A stretch of DNA of 64,000 nt from contig JBFMAB010000059.1 in NCBI GenBank assembly GCA_040755835.1, forward strand, positions 124,001-188,000. Direction: 5' to 3'. Of the stretch, positions 23,761-32,454 are shown one piece after another. The position numbers and the translations under genes were made by a program. Positions within the stretch are counted from its first letter, which is position 1. Every line of letters starts with the position of its first letter. This DNA is from JADLDB01 sp040755835 (GTDB taxonomy: Bacteria > Myxococcota > Myxococcia > Myxococcales > Myxococcaceae). The notes below the pieces were generated by a model that saw nothing but the letters and a program-made list of their open reading frames with translations, had not been told where the DNA came from and did no database searches.

Positions 23761-25500
23761 ATGAAAACCACCATCGCGCTGCTGGGGGCCCTGCTGCTGG
23801 GCTGTGGGGAGTCCACCTTCGTCGCCATCGACGACGACGCGGTGGAGCCGGTGGCGTCGGAGGCGACCGTCTCGTCCGAGCTGTCGTCGGCGCGGCCGCT
23901 CCTCAACATGGGCCTCGGCATCGTCTCGCGCGAGGCGTGGGGCGCGCGGGCGCCCGGCTCGTGCCGCGCGGGCCAGGTGCCCAACCGTGTCGTCATCCAC
24001 CACGTGGGCGGCGCGGTGTCGAACCCCCGCCAGTGGCTCGGCTGGTACGACGCCGAGCTGCGCGTGACGCGGAAGTGGTGCGACCTGATGTACCACTTCG
24101 GCATCGACGAGAACGGCACCATCTACGAGATGGTGGCGACCGGCGTGGAGGGCGCGCACGCGTCCGCGGCGAACGACCGCAGCGTCGGCATCGTGCTGAT
24201 GGGCGACTACACCTCGCGCTCGCCGACCGCCGCCCAGGTGGCGTCGCTGCAGAAGCTCCTGCGGGGGTTGAACAAGGCGTACGGCATCGGCCTCAACCGG
24301 CAGGCGGTGCTGGGGCACCGGCAGGTGGGCCAGACGTCGTGCCCGGGCAACACCGCGTACCCGAAGCTGGACGCGTGGGTGGCGGGCGCGGCCGCGGGCA
24401 TGACGCCGCCGCCTCCGCCCGGCGCGCAGCCGGTGAGCGCCCCCCTGCCCGCCTTCTCCGCGTCCGCGTCGGGCCTGCGCCTCATCAGCGCGGGGCCGCG
24501 CCGCGTGGTGGACACCCGCGGGACGTCGGCGCTCGCGGCCAACGAGGTGCGGCGCGTCACCGACGCGGCCAGTTTCGGCGGCGCGACGGCGGTGTCCTTC
24601 ACCGCGACGCTGGTGGCGCCCGGGGCCGACACGTTCCTCTCCGTCTTCCCCGGCACCGGCGTGCCGCCCACCTCGACGGTGAACGCGGTGAAGGGCGCGG
24701 TGCGGGCGAACCAGACGCTGGTGTCGCTGGCCGCCGGCGTCGTCTCGATGCGCTCGGTGCAGCCGACGCACGTCGTGGTGGACGAGTCGGCGCGCTTCGG
24801 CCCGGCGGGCTTCGGCTTCTTCCCGCTCGGCCCCACGCGCGCCCTCGACACGCGCGGCGGCAGCCCCCTGGCGGCCGGTGAGGTGCGCCGCGTCTCGCTC
24901 GCGCCGGTGGGCGTGCCTTCGACGGCCGTCGCCGCGCAGCTGGGCCTCGCCGCCATCCCGCGCGGCGCGCCGGGCTTCGTCTCGGTGGTGCCGTGCGGCC
25001 AGGGCGCCAGCACCTCGGCGGTGAACTTCGACGCGAGCAACGTCGCCTCCAGCAGCACGCTGGCGCCCGCGTCCGGTGGCGCGGTGTGCATCACCTCCAG
25101 CACCGCGGTGGACCTGGTCGTCGACGTCGCGGGCTACTTCGACGGCGGCGGCGCGGCGCTGACGCTGGCGGCGCCGGTGCGCGTGCTGGACACCCGCGAC
25201 GGCCAGGGCGGCTGGAAGGGCCTGCCCACGGCGAACCAGGTGCTGCGCGTGGAGCTCTCGCGCATGGCGAACTGGCCGGGGAGCGCGGCGGTCGCCTTCA
25301 ACCTCACCGGTGTCGGCGCGGCGGCGCCGGGCTTCGCGCAGGTGTGGGACTGCTCGGGCGCGCCCTCGCACTCGAACCTGAACGCGACGCCGGGCACGGC
25401 GGTCGCCACCTTCGGGGTGGTGCGCTCCACCGGCTCGCTGTGCGTGATGACGACGACGCCGCAGCACCTGGTGATGGACCTGGTGGGCGTCTACCGCTGA
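23761..25500 (+). CDS. PGRP-type N-acetylmuramoyl-L-alanine amidase lipoprotein with three C-terminal repeat domains
   Basis: A 579-residue lipoprotein (lipobox LLGC, Cys19-20 region). Residues ~50-215 form an amidase_2/PGRP domain with zinc ligands and partners visible: VVIHHVGG (His), MYHFGIDENG (Tyr/His), then GHRQVGQTSCPGN (His and Cys). It should cleave the bond between muramic acid and the peptide stem. The remaining ~360 residues contain three copies of a ~110-residue beta module, each opening with an 'R.[VL]DTR' motif (RVVDTRGTS, RALDTRGGS, RVLDTRDGQ). Such modules decorate secreted proteins of actinobacteria and myxobacteria and may bind the cell wall or surface. It may act in self wall turnover or in lysis of prey, and the sequence does not tell which. 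Confidence 0.88.
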   Translation: MKTTIALLGALLLGCGESTFVAIDDDAVEPVASEATVSSELSSARPLLNMGLGIVSREAWGARAPGSCRAGQVPNRVVIHHVGGAVSNPRQWLGWYDAELRVTRKWCDLMYHFGIDENGTIYEMVATGVEGAHASAANDRSVGIVLMGDYTSRSPTAAQVASLQKLLRGLNKAYGIGLNRQAVLGHRQVGQTSCPGNTAYPKLDAWVAGAAAGMTPPPPPGAQPVSAPLPAFSASASGLRLISAGPRRVVDTRGTSALAANEVRRVTDAASFGGATAVSFTATLVAPGADTFLSVFPGTGVPPTSTVNAVKGAVRANQTLVSLAAGVVSMRSVQPTHVVVDESARFGPAGFGFFPLGPTRALDTRGGSPLAAGEVRRVSLAPVGVPSTAVAAQLGLAAIPRGAPGFVSVVPCGQGASTSAVNFDASNVASSSTLAPASGGAVCITSSTAVDLVVDVAGYFDGGGAALTLAAPVRVLDTRDGQGGWKGLPTANQVLRVELSRMANWPGSAAVAFNLTGVGAAAPGFAQVWDCSGAPSHSNLNATPGTAVATFGVVRSTGSLCVMTTTPQHLVMDLVGVYR

Positions 25501-25529
25501 CGAGGCGAGTGGCTCCGCGCGCTACCAGC

Positions 25530-26027
25530 TCACGCCACCAGGCGCGCCGTGAGCGCCGCGTCCACCCGCTGTGAGAGGTCGACCAGGACTGACGCCAGCG
25601 ACAGGTCCGGCTGCTCCAGCGCCATCGCCCACGCCTGCGCCGCGCGGCCGACGCGCTCCAGGCCATCGAGAGCGCGGATCAACGCGGCGGGCGGCGTGCG
25701 GCGCTCCGCCAGCAGCGCCTCGAGCCGCGACACCTCGGTGGCCAGCACCTCGTCGAGCGCGTGGCGCGCCGTCCGCGCGAGGGACGCGCGCCCATCGGCG
25801 GTGTCCTTCGCCGCCACCGCGCACAGCTCCACGTCCGCCAGCGCCACGCGCAGCGCCTCGAGCGCCGCGGTCGTCGGCAACCAGTACACGCCGCGCGCGT
25901 CACCCACGGTCAGCGCCTGGCTCGCGAGCAACGCCGCGCGCGCGGCCGCCGAAGCGTCCAGCGGGGACGGGACGCTCCACACCAGCCAGCCCAACGTCGG
26001 CCTGCGCCACGGCGGCGCCAGCGCCAC
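25530..26027 (-). CDS. Hypothetical helical protein
   Basis: A 165-residue protein starting with GTG at 26025-26027 behind a GAGGGG ribosome-binding site. It is alanine- and leucine-rich and predicted all-helical after the first 30 residues ('RARLART.RHALDEVLATEV' style helices). No motif, signal peptide or transmembrane segment was recognised. The gene follows the subtilase gene on the same strand, separated by two DnaA-box-like inverted repeats. The antisense frame at 25549-26064 is Ser/Ala/Arg-rich and looks like a shadow, so this strand is preferred. Confidence that it is a real gene is moderate. Confidence 0.55.
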   Translation of the reverse strand: MALAPPWRRPTLGWLVWSVPSPLDASAAARAALLASQALTVGDARGVYWLPTTAALEALRVALADVELCAVAAKDTADGRASLARTARHALDEVLATEVSRLEALLAERRTPPAALIRALDGLERVGRAAQAWAMALEQPDLSLASVLVDLSQRVDAALTARLVA

Positions 26028-26073
26028 GCGTCCCCTCGCCTCCGGCCCCGGGCGTGAAGTCTAGCGCGCCGCA

Positions 26074-26163
26074 CTTCCCCACAGGCTGTGGAGAAGTCGC
26101 CGTGGCCGCCCACAGCCGATTTTCCGCCTCGCGGCGCGTGATTCTCCACAGGGTTGTGGAGAA
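26074..26163. repeat. Two DnaA-box-like inverted repeat pairs
   Basis: TTCCCCACA (26075-26083) faces TGTGGAGAA (26087-26095), and TTCTCCACA (26142-26150) faces TGTGGAGAA (26155-26163), a perfect 9-base inverted repeat with a 4-base loop. TTCTCCACA differs from the DnaA box TTATCCACA at one position. The pairs are 67 bases apart between the subtilase stop and the next start on the same strand. They may be DnaA sites, or simply two hairpins acting in transcript termination. Confidence 0.5.
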
Positions 26164-26165
26164 CT

Positions 26166-27575
26166 TCAGAGCCCGGCGAGGGCCTCGGACAGCTTCGCCC
26201 GCTCGTCTGCCGGCACCCGGAGCAGCTCGAGCGCCTGCGGCAGCGGTGTGCCCTTCGCGACCAGCGCCAGCGCCGCGGCGCCCGTCATCGCGCGGTCGGC
26301 GTTCACCGTCCCGCCCGAGGCCACCTGCCCCTTCCAGCTCCAGTGCGCGTCGCTGGTGGCCTGGAGCAGCTTCACCAGCTTCGCGGGCTCGAGGCCCGGG
26401 TTCAGGAGCCGGCACTTGGCGGCGAGGTTCGACACGTTGGGCGCGGCCATCGAGGTGCCGCTCTCGGGGATGAGGCCGGCGCCGGTGCTGCTCGCCGAGG
26501 CGATGGCGTGCCCGCGCGCGGCGACGTCGACCCACTGCGCGGAGGTGTTCGACTGGCTCCAGCGGCCGCCGTCCGGGAGGCTCGCGCCCACCACCACCAT
26601 GTTCGGCAGGCGGAAGGACTCCACCACCGTCTTGTCGCCCTCCGTCGCGGTGCCGAGCTCGTAGCCGTCGTTGCCCGCGCCGAAGACGAAGAGCGTGTCC
26701 GGGTGCTGCTCCATCACCGCGCGGTACCGCGCCGCCTCCTCGGGCGACACGAAGGACTCGATGCTGACGTTGACGACGGAGGCGCCCGTCTTCGCCGCGG
26801 CCTCGAGCGCGGCCGGCAGCGGGCTGGCGCGCGCGGGCTTGTTGGCGGCCTCGGGGTCGTCCGGCACCTCGAGCGGCACCGCGAACAGCGACGCCTGGAT
26901 GCGCTCCGTCCCCTTCGTGGCGATGCCCGCGACGTGCGTACCGTGGCGGGCGCCGTGCTGCTGCTCCAGCGCGGTGAAGTCGCCCAGCCGCCTGCCGATG
27001 GGCGCGCCCGCGGCCGCCTTCGCCGCCGCGCGGTCGCCGGCCAGGTTGTCCGCGAGGATGGGGTGCGCCGCGAAGCCGCCGTCGACGATCGCCACGCGGA
27101 GCGACTTCGCCCCGCCCACCAGTGCGCTCAGCGCGTGGAACGTCTCGTCGGGCTCGGCGACCGTCCCCTCGAGGACGTGCTTCAGGTTCACCTCGCGGGG
27201 CTGCAGCGTGCCCTTCGCGTCCGGCGCGCGCCCGGGCACGTCGAAGCCCTTGTCGGCGAGGAGCTGCCGCGCGCCCTCGGACGCGCCGGCGTCGAAGCCG
27301 ACGCCCTTGTTGACGTAGGCCTCCAGCAGCCGGCGATTCTCCGGCGCGCCGAGCGCGGTGCCGCGCAGCTCCGGCGCGACCGTCCGCCACTCCGCGTCCG
27401 TCACCTGTCGGTCCGCGAGCGCGCGCTCCAGCGCGTTGGCCTTCGCCTTCGGCGTCCAGCCGGCCGGCTTCGCGTCCTTCGGCGCTGCCGCGGCGGGCTT
27501 CGCCGGGGCCGGGCGGGCCTCGGAGGCCTTCGCCGCGGGCTTCGGCGCGCCGCCGGGCTTGATGCGCTGGACCAT
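26166..27575 (-). CDS. Subtilisin-family serine peptidase without signal peptide
   Basis: A 469-residue protein with ATG at 27573-27575. The triad is complete: Asp in VAIVDGGF (~165), His in HGTHVAGI (~211), Ser in SGTSMAAPNVS (~374), plus the oxyanion Asn in GAGNDG. The first ~40 residues are Lys/Pro/Ala-rich and unstructured, with no Sec or Tat signal; residues ~45-160 are a helical region that may act as a propeptide or delivery domain. The similar build of the papain-fold protein at 4108-5388 suggests a shared non-classical export route or an intracellular role. A hairpin directly after the stop (26142-26163) may end the transcript. Confidence 0.88.
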   Translation of the reverse strand: MVQRIKPGGAPKPAAKASEARPAPAKPAAAAPKDAKPAGWTPKAKANALERALADRQVTDAEWRTVAPELRGTALGAPENRRLLEAYVNKGVGFDAGASEGARQLLADKGFDVPGRAPDAKGTLQPREVNLKHVLEGTVAEPDETFHALSALVGGAKSLRVAIVDGGFAAHPILADNLAGDRAAAKAAAGAPIGRRLGDFTALEQQHGARHGTHVAGIATKGTERIQASLFAVPLEVPDDPEAANKPARASPLPAALEAAAKTGASVVNVSIESFVSPEEAARYRAVMEQHPDTLFVFGAGNDGYELGTATEGDKTVVESFRLPNMVVVGASLPDGGRWSQSNTSAQWVDVAARGHAIASASSTGAGLIPESGTSMAAPNVSNLAAKCRLLNPGLEPAKLVKLLQATSDAHWSWKGQVASGGTVNADRAMTGAAALALVAKGTPLPQALELLRVPADERAKLSEALAGL

Positions 27576-27616
27576 GCCGGCAGAACACCGCAGCCCCGTC
27601 CCGAGCGCAACCGGGT

Positions 27617-28177
27617 ATGACGACGCCCATGCCCCGCCCCCGCTGCTCCGTCTTCATCGCCACCAGCATCGACGGCTTCATCGCCCGCCGCGACGGCGGC
27701 CTCGACTGGCTGAACGTCGTGCAGCGCAAGGGCGAGGACTACGGCTACCAGCGCTTCTTCGACGCCGTCGACGCGCTCGTCCTCGGCCGCGCCACCTGGG
27801 AGTTCGTCCGCTCGCTGGGCCAGTGGCCGTACGGCGACAAGCGCTGCGTGGTGCTGACGCACCGGAAGCTCCAGCCCATGGCCGGGGAGACGTTCTTCGC
27901 GGGCACGCCGAAGGCGCTCCTCGCGAAGCTGCAACGCCAGCGCGTGCGCCGCGTGTACGTCGACGGCGGCGCCGTCATCAGCCAGTTCCTCGAGGCGCGC
28001 CTCATCGACGAGCTGACCGTCTCGACCGTGCCCGTGACGCTGGGCGACGGCATTCGGCTCTTCCAGGGCGGCGCGGAGCAGCACTTCGAGGTGACGCGCT
28101 CGAAGGCGTACCCGTCGGGCCTCGTGCAGACGACGTGGCGCGCGCGGCCCGCGAAGCCGGCGAAGCGCCGGCGCTGA
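27617..28177 (+). CDS. Dihydrofolate reductase/RibD C-terminal-like reductase
   Basis: A 186-residue cytoplasmic protein with ATG at 27617; ATG at 27629 is an alternative. The opening CSVFIATSIDGFIARRDGGL and the centre DALVLGRATWEF are typical of the DHFR-like branch related to the RibD reductase domain; VYVDGGAVISQFL is the NADPH-pyrophosphate strand-helix. These proteins reduce pyrimidine or pterin-like compounds using NADPH, and the exact substrate is unknown for most. It is divergent from the subtilase (gap 41 bases) and followed, 82 bases on, by the multihaem lipoprotein; no functional link is evident. Confidence 0.87.
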   Translation: MTTPMPRPRCSVFIATSIDGFIARRDGGLDWLNVVQRKGEDYGYQRFFDAVDALVLGRATWEFVRSLGQWPYGDKRCVVLTHRKLQPMAGETFFAGTPKALLAKLQRQRVRRVYVDGGAVISQFLEARLIDELTVSTVPVTLGDGIRLFQGGAEQHFEVTRSKAYPSGLVQTTWRARPAKPAKRRR

Positions 28178-28259
28178 CCTGGGGCCACCCGGCACTGGCG
28201 TTCCCCCGGGCAGGTCGAATAGGACGCGACCCCCACAAGGGGCAGCATCGGGGGCAGCA

Positions 28260-29555
28260 ATGCAGTCGAAGGTGGCAGTGGCGGTGGCGTGGATCGCCGC
28301 CGTGTCGGCGGTGAGCTGCGGTCAGCAGCCCGTGGGCAGCAACTGTACGGCCGTATGCAGCGCAGGCCTGGTGTGCGACGAGGCCAGCGGGCGCTGCGTC
28401 GTCGATTCCTCGTCCTCGGGCGGTGGCACGGGCGGCGGCAGCCAGGCGGCCGGCGATCTCCCCTGCGAGGTCGCGCAGGTCCTCGACGACGCGTGCCTGT
28501 CCTGCCACGGCGCCGCGCTGTCCGGCGGCGCGACGGTGCGGCTGGTGACGCGCGCCGACCTCGCCGCGCCGTCGTACGTCGACGCGTCGCAGAGCCTCGC
28601 GCAGCGCTCCGTGGTTCGCATGCGCCAGTCGACGGGCGCGATGCCGCCCGCCCCGCAGGCGCCGGTCGCCGCGAACCGCATCGCCGCCTTCGAGGCGTGG
28701 GTGAACGCCGGGCTGCCCGCGGGGAGCTGCCAGGCGTCCACCGACGCGGGCGCGGGCGGCGGCTCGGGCGGCGGCGGCGGTACCGTCGCGCCTCCGCCGT
28801 ACGACGGAGGCGTCGCCGGGCTGCCGTGCGACGTCGCCGCCTTCGTCGCCTCGAAGTGCGCCTCGTGCCACCGCAGCCCGCCGACGGGCGGCGCGACCTT
28901 CCCGCTGCTCGGCCGCGCGGACTTCCTCGCGCCCTCGCCGACGTACGCGGGCTGGAACCTGGGCCAGCGCTCCTCGGCGCGCCTGCACGACACCGCCATG
29001 CCCATGCCGCCGACGTACTCGCCGCAGCCGACGGCCGCGGAGCTCGCCACCTTCGACGGCTGGATCTCCTCCGGCATGCCCGAAGGCGCGTGCGGCGCGG
29101 TGGACGCGGGCGTGCCCGACGCCGGCCCGGCGCCGACGACCTGCAGCACCAACAGCTTCTGGACCAGCGGCGACCACGGCAGCGGGGACATGAACCCCGG
29201 CCTCGCCTGCAAGACGTGCCACGCGTCGAAGGCCTTCTTCAAGCAGTACCCCTTCTCGGGCACCGTGTACCCATCTCTCCACGAGCAGGACCGCTGCAAC
29301 GCGCGCCCGCCGACGGGGACGAAGATCGAGATCCTCGACAAGAACGGCAACGTCGCGCTGACGATGACGCCCAGCGGCACGAGCGGGAACTTCCACTCGT
29401 CCCTCCTGGTGTCGGTGGCCATGCCGTACACCGCGCGCCTCACCGCGAACGGCCGCACGTCGACGATGACGACGCCGCAGACGAACGGGGACTGCAACAC
29501 CTGCCACACCGAGCAGGGGAAGAACGGAGCGCTCGGCCGCATCGTCTGGCCCTGA
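28260..29555 (+). CDS. Tetrahaem c-type cytochrome lipoprotein
   Basis: A 431-residue protein starting at ATG 28260. The signal peptide ends in a lipobox-like SAVSC. A short disulfide-type segment (C-x3-C-x5-C-x6-C) is followed by a Gly/Ser linker. Four haem-binding CXXCH motifs lie at about residues 80 (CLSCH), 200 (CASCH), 317 (CKTCH) and 412 (CNTCH). The first two sit in duplicated domains sharing 'CDVA.F...CASCH....GGATF.LL.RADFLAPS' and 'R.HDTAMPMPP', a planctomycete/myxobacterial cytochrome layout in which methionine or histidine gives the second haem ligand. The last two flank a beta domain. It should sit in the outer membrane or periplasm and carry electrons. The partner is not in the window. 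Confidence 0.85.
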   Translation: MQSKVAVAVAWIAAVSAVSCGQQPVGSNCTAVCSAGLVCDEASGRCVVDSSSSGGGTGGGSQAAGDLPCEVAQVLDDACLSCHGAALSGGATVRLVTRADLAAPSYVDASQSLAQRSVVRMRQSTGAMPPAPQAPVAANRIAAFEAWVNAGLPAGSCQASTDAGAGGGSGGGGGTVAPPPYDGGVAGLPCDVAAFVASKCASCHRSPPTGGATFPLLGRADFLAPSPTYAGWNLGQRSSARLHDTAMPMPPTYSPQPTAAELATFDGWISSGMPEGACGAVDAGVPDAGPAPTTCSTNSFWTSGDHGSGDMNPGLACKTCHASKAFFKQYPFSGTVYPSLHEQDRCNARPPTGTKIEILDKNGNVALTMTPSGTSGNFHSSLLVSVAMPYTARLTANGRTSTMTTPQTNGDCNTCHTEQGKNGALGRIVWP

Positions 29556-29653
29556 AGCCGGTTTCGTCCCCGCCGCCACGCGGGCGAGTGGTTGAATGCG
29601 CCTTCGTGAGCGCCTCTCCACCGCCCGCCGCGCCCCGCCGCCGCCCGGCGTTG

Positions 29654-30433
29654 ATGACGGGCCTCGTCGATCCCCGCGTGCACCCGCGCGCGCTGGACGA
29701 CCGCGACCTCGAGACGCTGCTCGAGTTCGGCATCACCGGCGTGGTGGTGGTGGCCGACGCCAGCCCGTCGCCGCACACGCCCGCGGGCCTCTTCGAGCAC
29801 TTCGAGGATCTCCTCGGCCACGAGTTGCCGCGGCTCGAGCGCGCCGGCCTCCACGCCTGGGCGGCGCTGGGCGTCCATCCGGCGGTGCTGCCGCGACGTG
29901 GACTGTTCCACGTGCTCGAGACGCTGCCGTCGTACCTGTCCGGCGGGCGCGTGGTGGCGCTGGGGCTGTTGGGCCTCTCGCGCGGCGGCCCGCACGAAGA
30001 GGAGGCGCTCCTCGAGCAGCTCGCGCTCGCGCGACGCTTCAACCTGCCGGCGCTCGTCACCACCCCCGCGGCGCAGCGCGAGGCGGTGACGAAGCGGCTG
30101 CTCACCGTGCTGCGTGACGGGAAGCTGCCGCCCGAGCGCATCTGCGTCGACGGCGCCGTGGGCCGCACGGTGCGCGTCATCCGCGAGCTGGGCTTCTACG
30201 CGGGCCTCACGCTGCACCCCGACCACCTGGCCGTCGAACGCGCGGTGACGCTGGTGAAGCAGCTGGGCCCCGAGCGGCTGGTGCTGTCGTCGGCGGCCGG
30301 CGACGGCGCCAGCGAGTTGCTCGCGGTGAGCCGGGCCGCGCACCGGCTGCTGGCCGCCGGCCTGTCCCGCCGCGTCGTCGAGCGCGTCGCCCGGGAGAAC
30401 GCCGCAGCGCTGCTGGGCTTGCGTGTAGAGTAG
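29654..30433 (+). CDS. TatD-like metal-dependent hydrolase, possibly degenerate
   Basis: A 259-residue protein drawn from ATG 29654; GTG at 29606 is in frame and would add 16 residues. The TIM-barrel order is visible: LVDPRVHPRAL replaces the usual D-x-H-x-H, ALGVHPAVLP corresponds to the GxHP motif, and RVARENAAALLGL is the C-terminal 'N...L' signature of TatD enzymes. The glutamate normally found in 'VGEIGLD' is absent (VALGLLGLSRGG), as is the standard 'IHSR' histidine, so metal binding and nuclease activity are doubtful. It stops 8 bases before the kinase start and is likely co-transcribed with it. The family call is good; activity is uncertain. Confidence 0.72.
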   Translation: MTGLVDPRVHPRALDDRDLETLLEFGITGVVVVADASPSPHTPAGLFEHFEDLLGHELPRLERAGLHAWAALGVHPAVLPRRGLFHVLETLPSYLSGGRVVALGLLGLSRGGPHEEEALLEQLALARRFNLPALVTTPAAQREAVTKRLLTVLRDGKLPPERICVDGAVGRTVRVIRELGFYAGLTLHPDHLAVERAVTLVKQLGPERLVLSSAAGDGASELLAVSRAAHRLLAAGLSRRVVERVARENAAALLGLRVE

Positions 30434-30441
30434 GCAGCGAC

Positions 30442-31873
<1,432 letters not shown>

Positions 31874-31878
<5 letters not shown>

Positions 31879-31892
31879 GCGGCCGCCTCAGG
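31874..31892. terminator. Shared convergent hairpin over two stop codons
   Basis: CCTGAG (31874-31879) pairs with CTCAGG (31887-31892) around the loop CGGCCGC. Both stop codons (TGA of the kinase, TGA of the minus-strand lipoprotein) lie in the arms. No T tract follows, so a role as bidirectional terminator is only possible. Confidence 0.35.
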
Positions 31893-32454
31893 GCAGCTCG
31901 CCGAAGCCCGCGTCCGACGCGACGGCGCTGAAGCTGCCGTACAGCGTGCGGCCCTGGCCGAGGTCCCCACCCTCGTTCGAGAAGAGCACCGAGAAGTCAC
32001 CCTTGGTCAGTTCGCCCGGCTGGCCGCCCGCGCGGATGACCATGTCGCCGCGCACCACCGGCGGCAACATGCGGACGGGCTCGCCGCCGGGCGCGTGCGC
32101 CACCGTGCAGCGCTGCACCGGCTCGGGCAGCACGCCGCCGTCCTCCGACACCACGCCGCCGTCGTCGAGGACGATGCCCGCGTCCTGGCCCGTCATGCCG
32201 CCCAGGGGAATGACGACGCCCGGCCGCATCTCCACGTCGCGCAGCGACACCGACACGCGCGCCACCACGTCGAGGAAGACGCCGCGGTTCAGGTAGTACG
32301 TCACCTGCATCGCCTCCTGGTTGACGGCGATCTCCACGCGCGAGATGTCGAGCGGGAAGACCGCCCCGAGGCTGCCGCCGAGCCCGTTCTCCGGGCCGCA
32401 CGAGCTCAGCACCAGCGCCGCCGCTGCCGCTGCGAGGGTGAGCCGCTTCGTCAT
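31888..32454 (-). CDS. Lipoprotein of unknown function
   Basis: A 188-residue lipoprotein with ATG at 32452-32454 (lipobox VLSSC, Cys19). The start overlaps the stop of the upstream gene (ATGA), so the two are coupled. The mature part is beta-rich ('ISRVEIAVNQEAMQVTYYLN' and later 'GDMVIRAGGQPGELTKGDF') and contains an acidic GG/D-rich loop in the middle (about residues 95-112) of the sort seen in myxobacterial surface proteins. No catalytic motif was recognised. With its neighbour it probably forms a two-gene surface lipoprotein unit. Confidence 0.75.
   Translation of the reverse strand: MTKRLTLAAAAAALVLSSCGPENGLGGSLGAVFPLDISRVEIAVNQEAMQVTYYLNRGVFLDVVARVSVSLRDVEMRPGVVIPLGGMTGQDAGIVLDDGGVVSEDGGVLPEPVQRCTVAHAPGGEPVRMLPPVVRGDMVIRAGGQPGELTKGDFSVLFSNEGGDLGQGRTLYGSFSAVASDAGFGELP

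Noticed and set aside
25549..26064. Plus-strand 171-residue frame opposite the hypothetical helical protein
   Set aside because: Ser/Arg/Ala-rich shadow composition and no ribosome-binding site.
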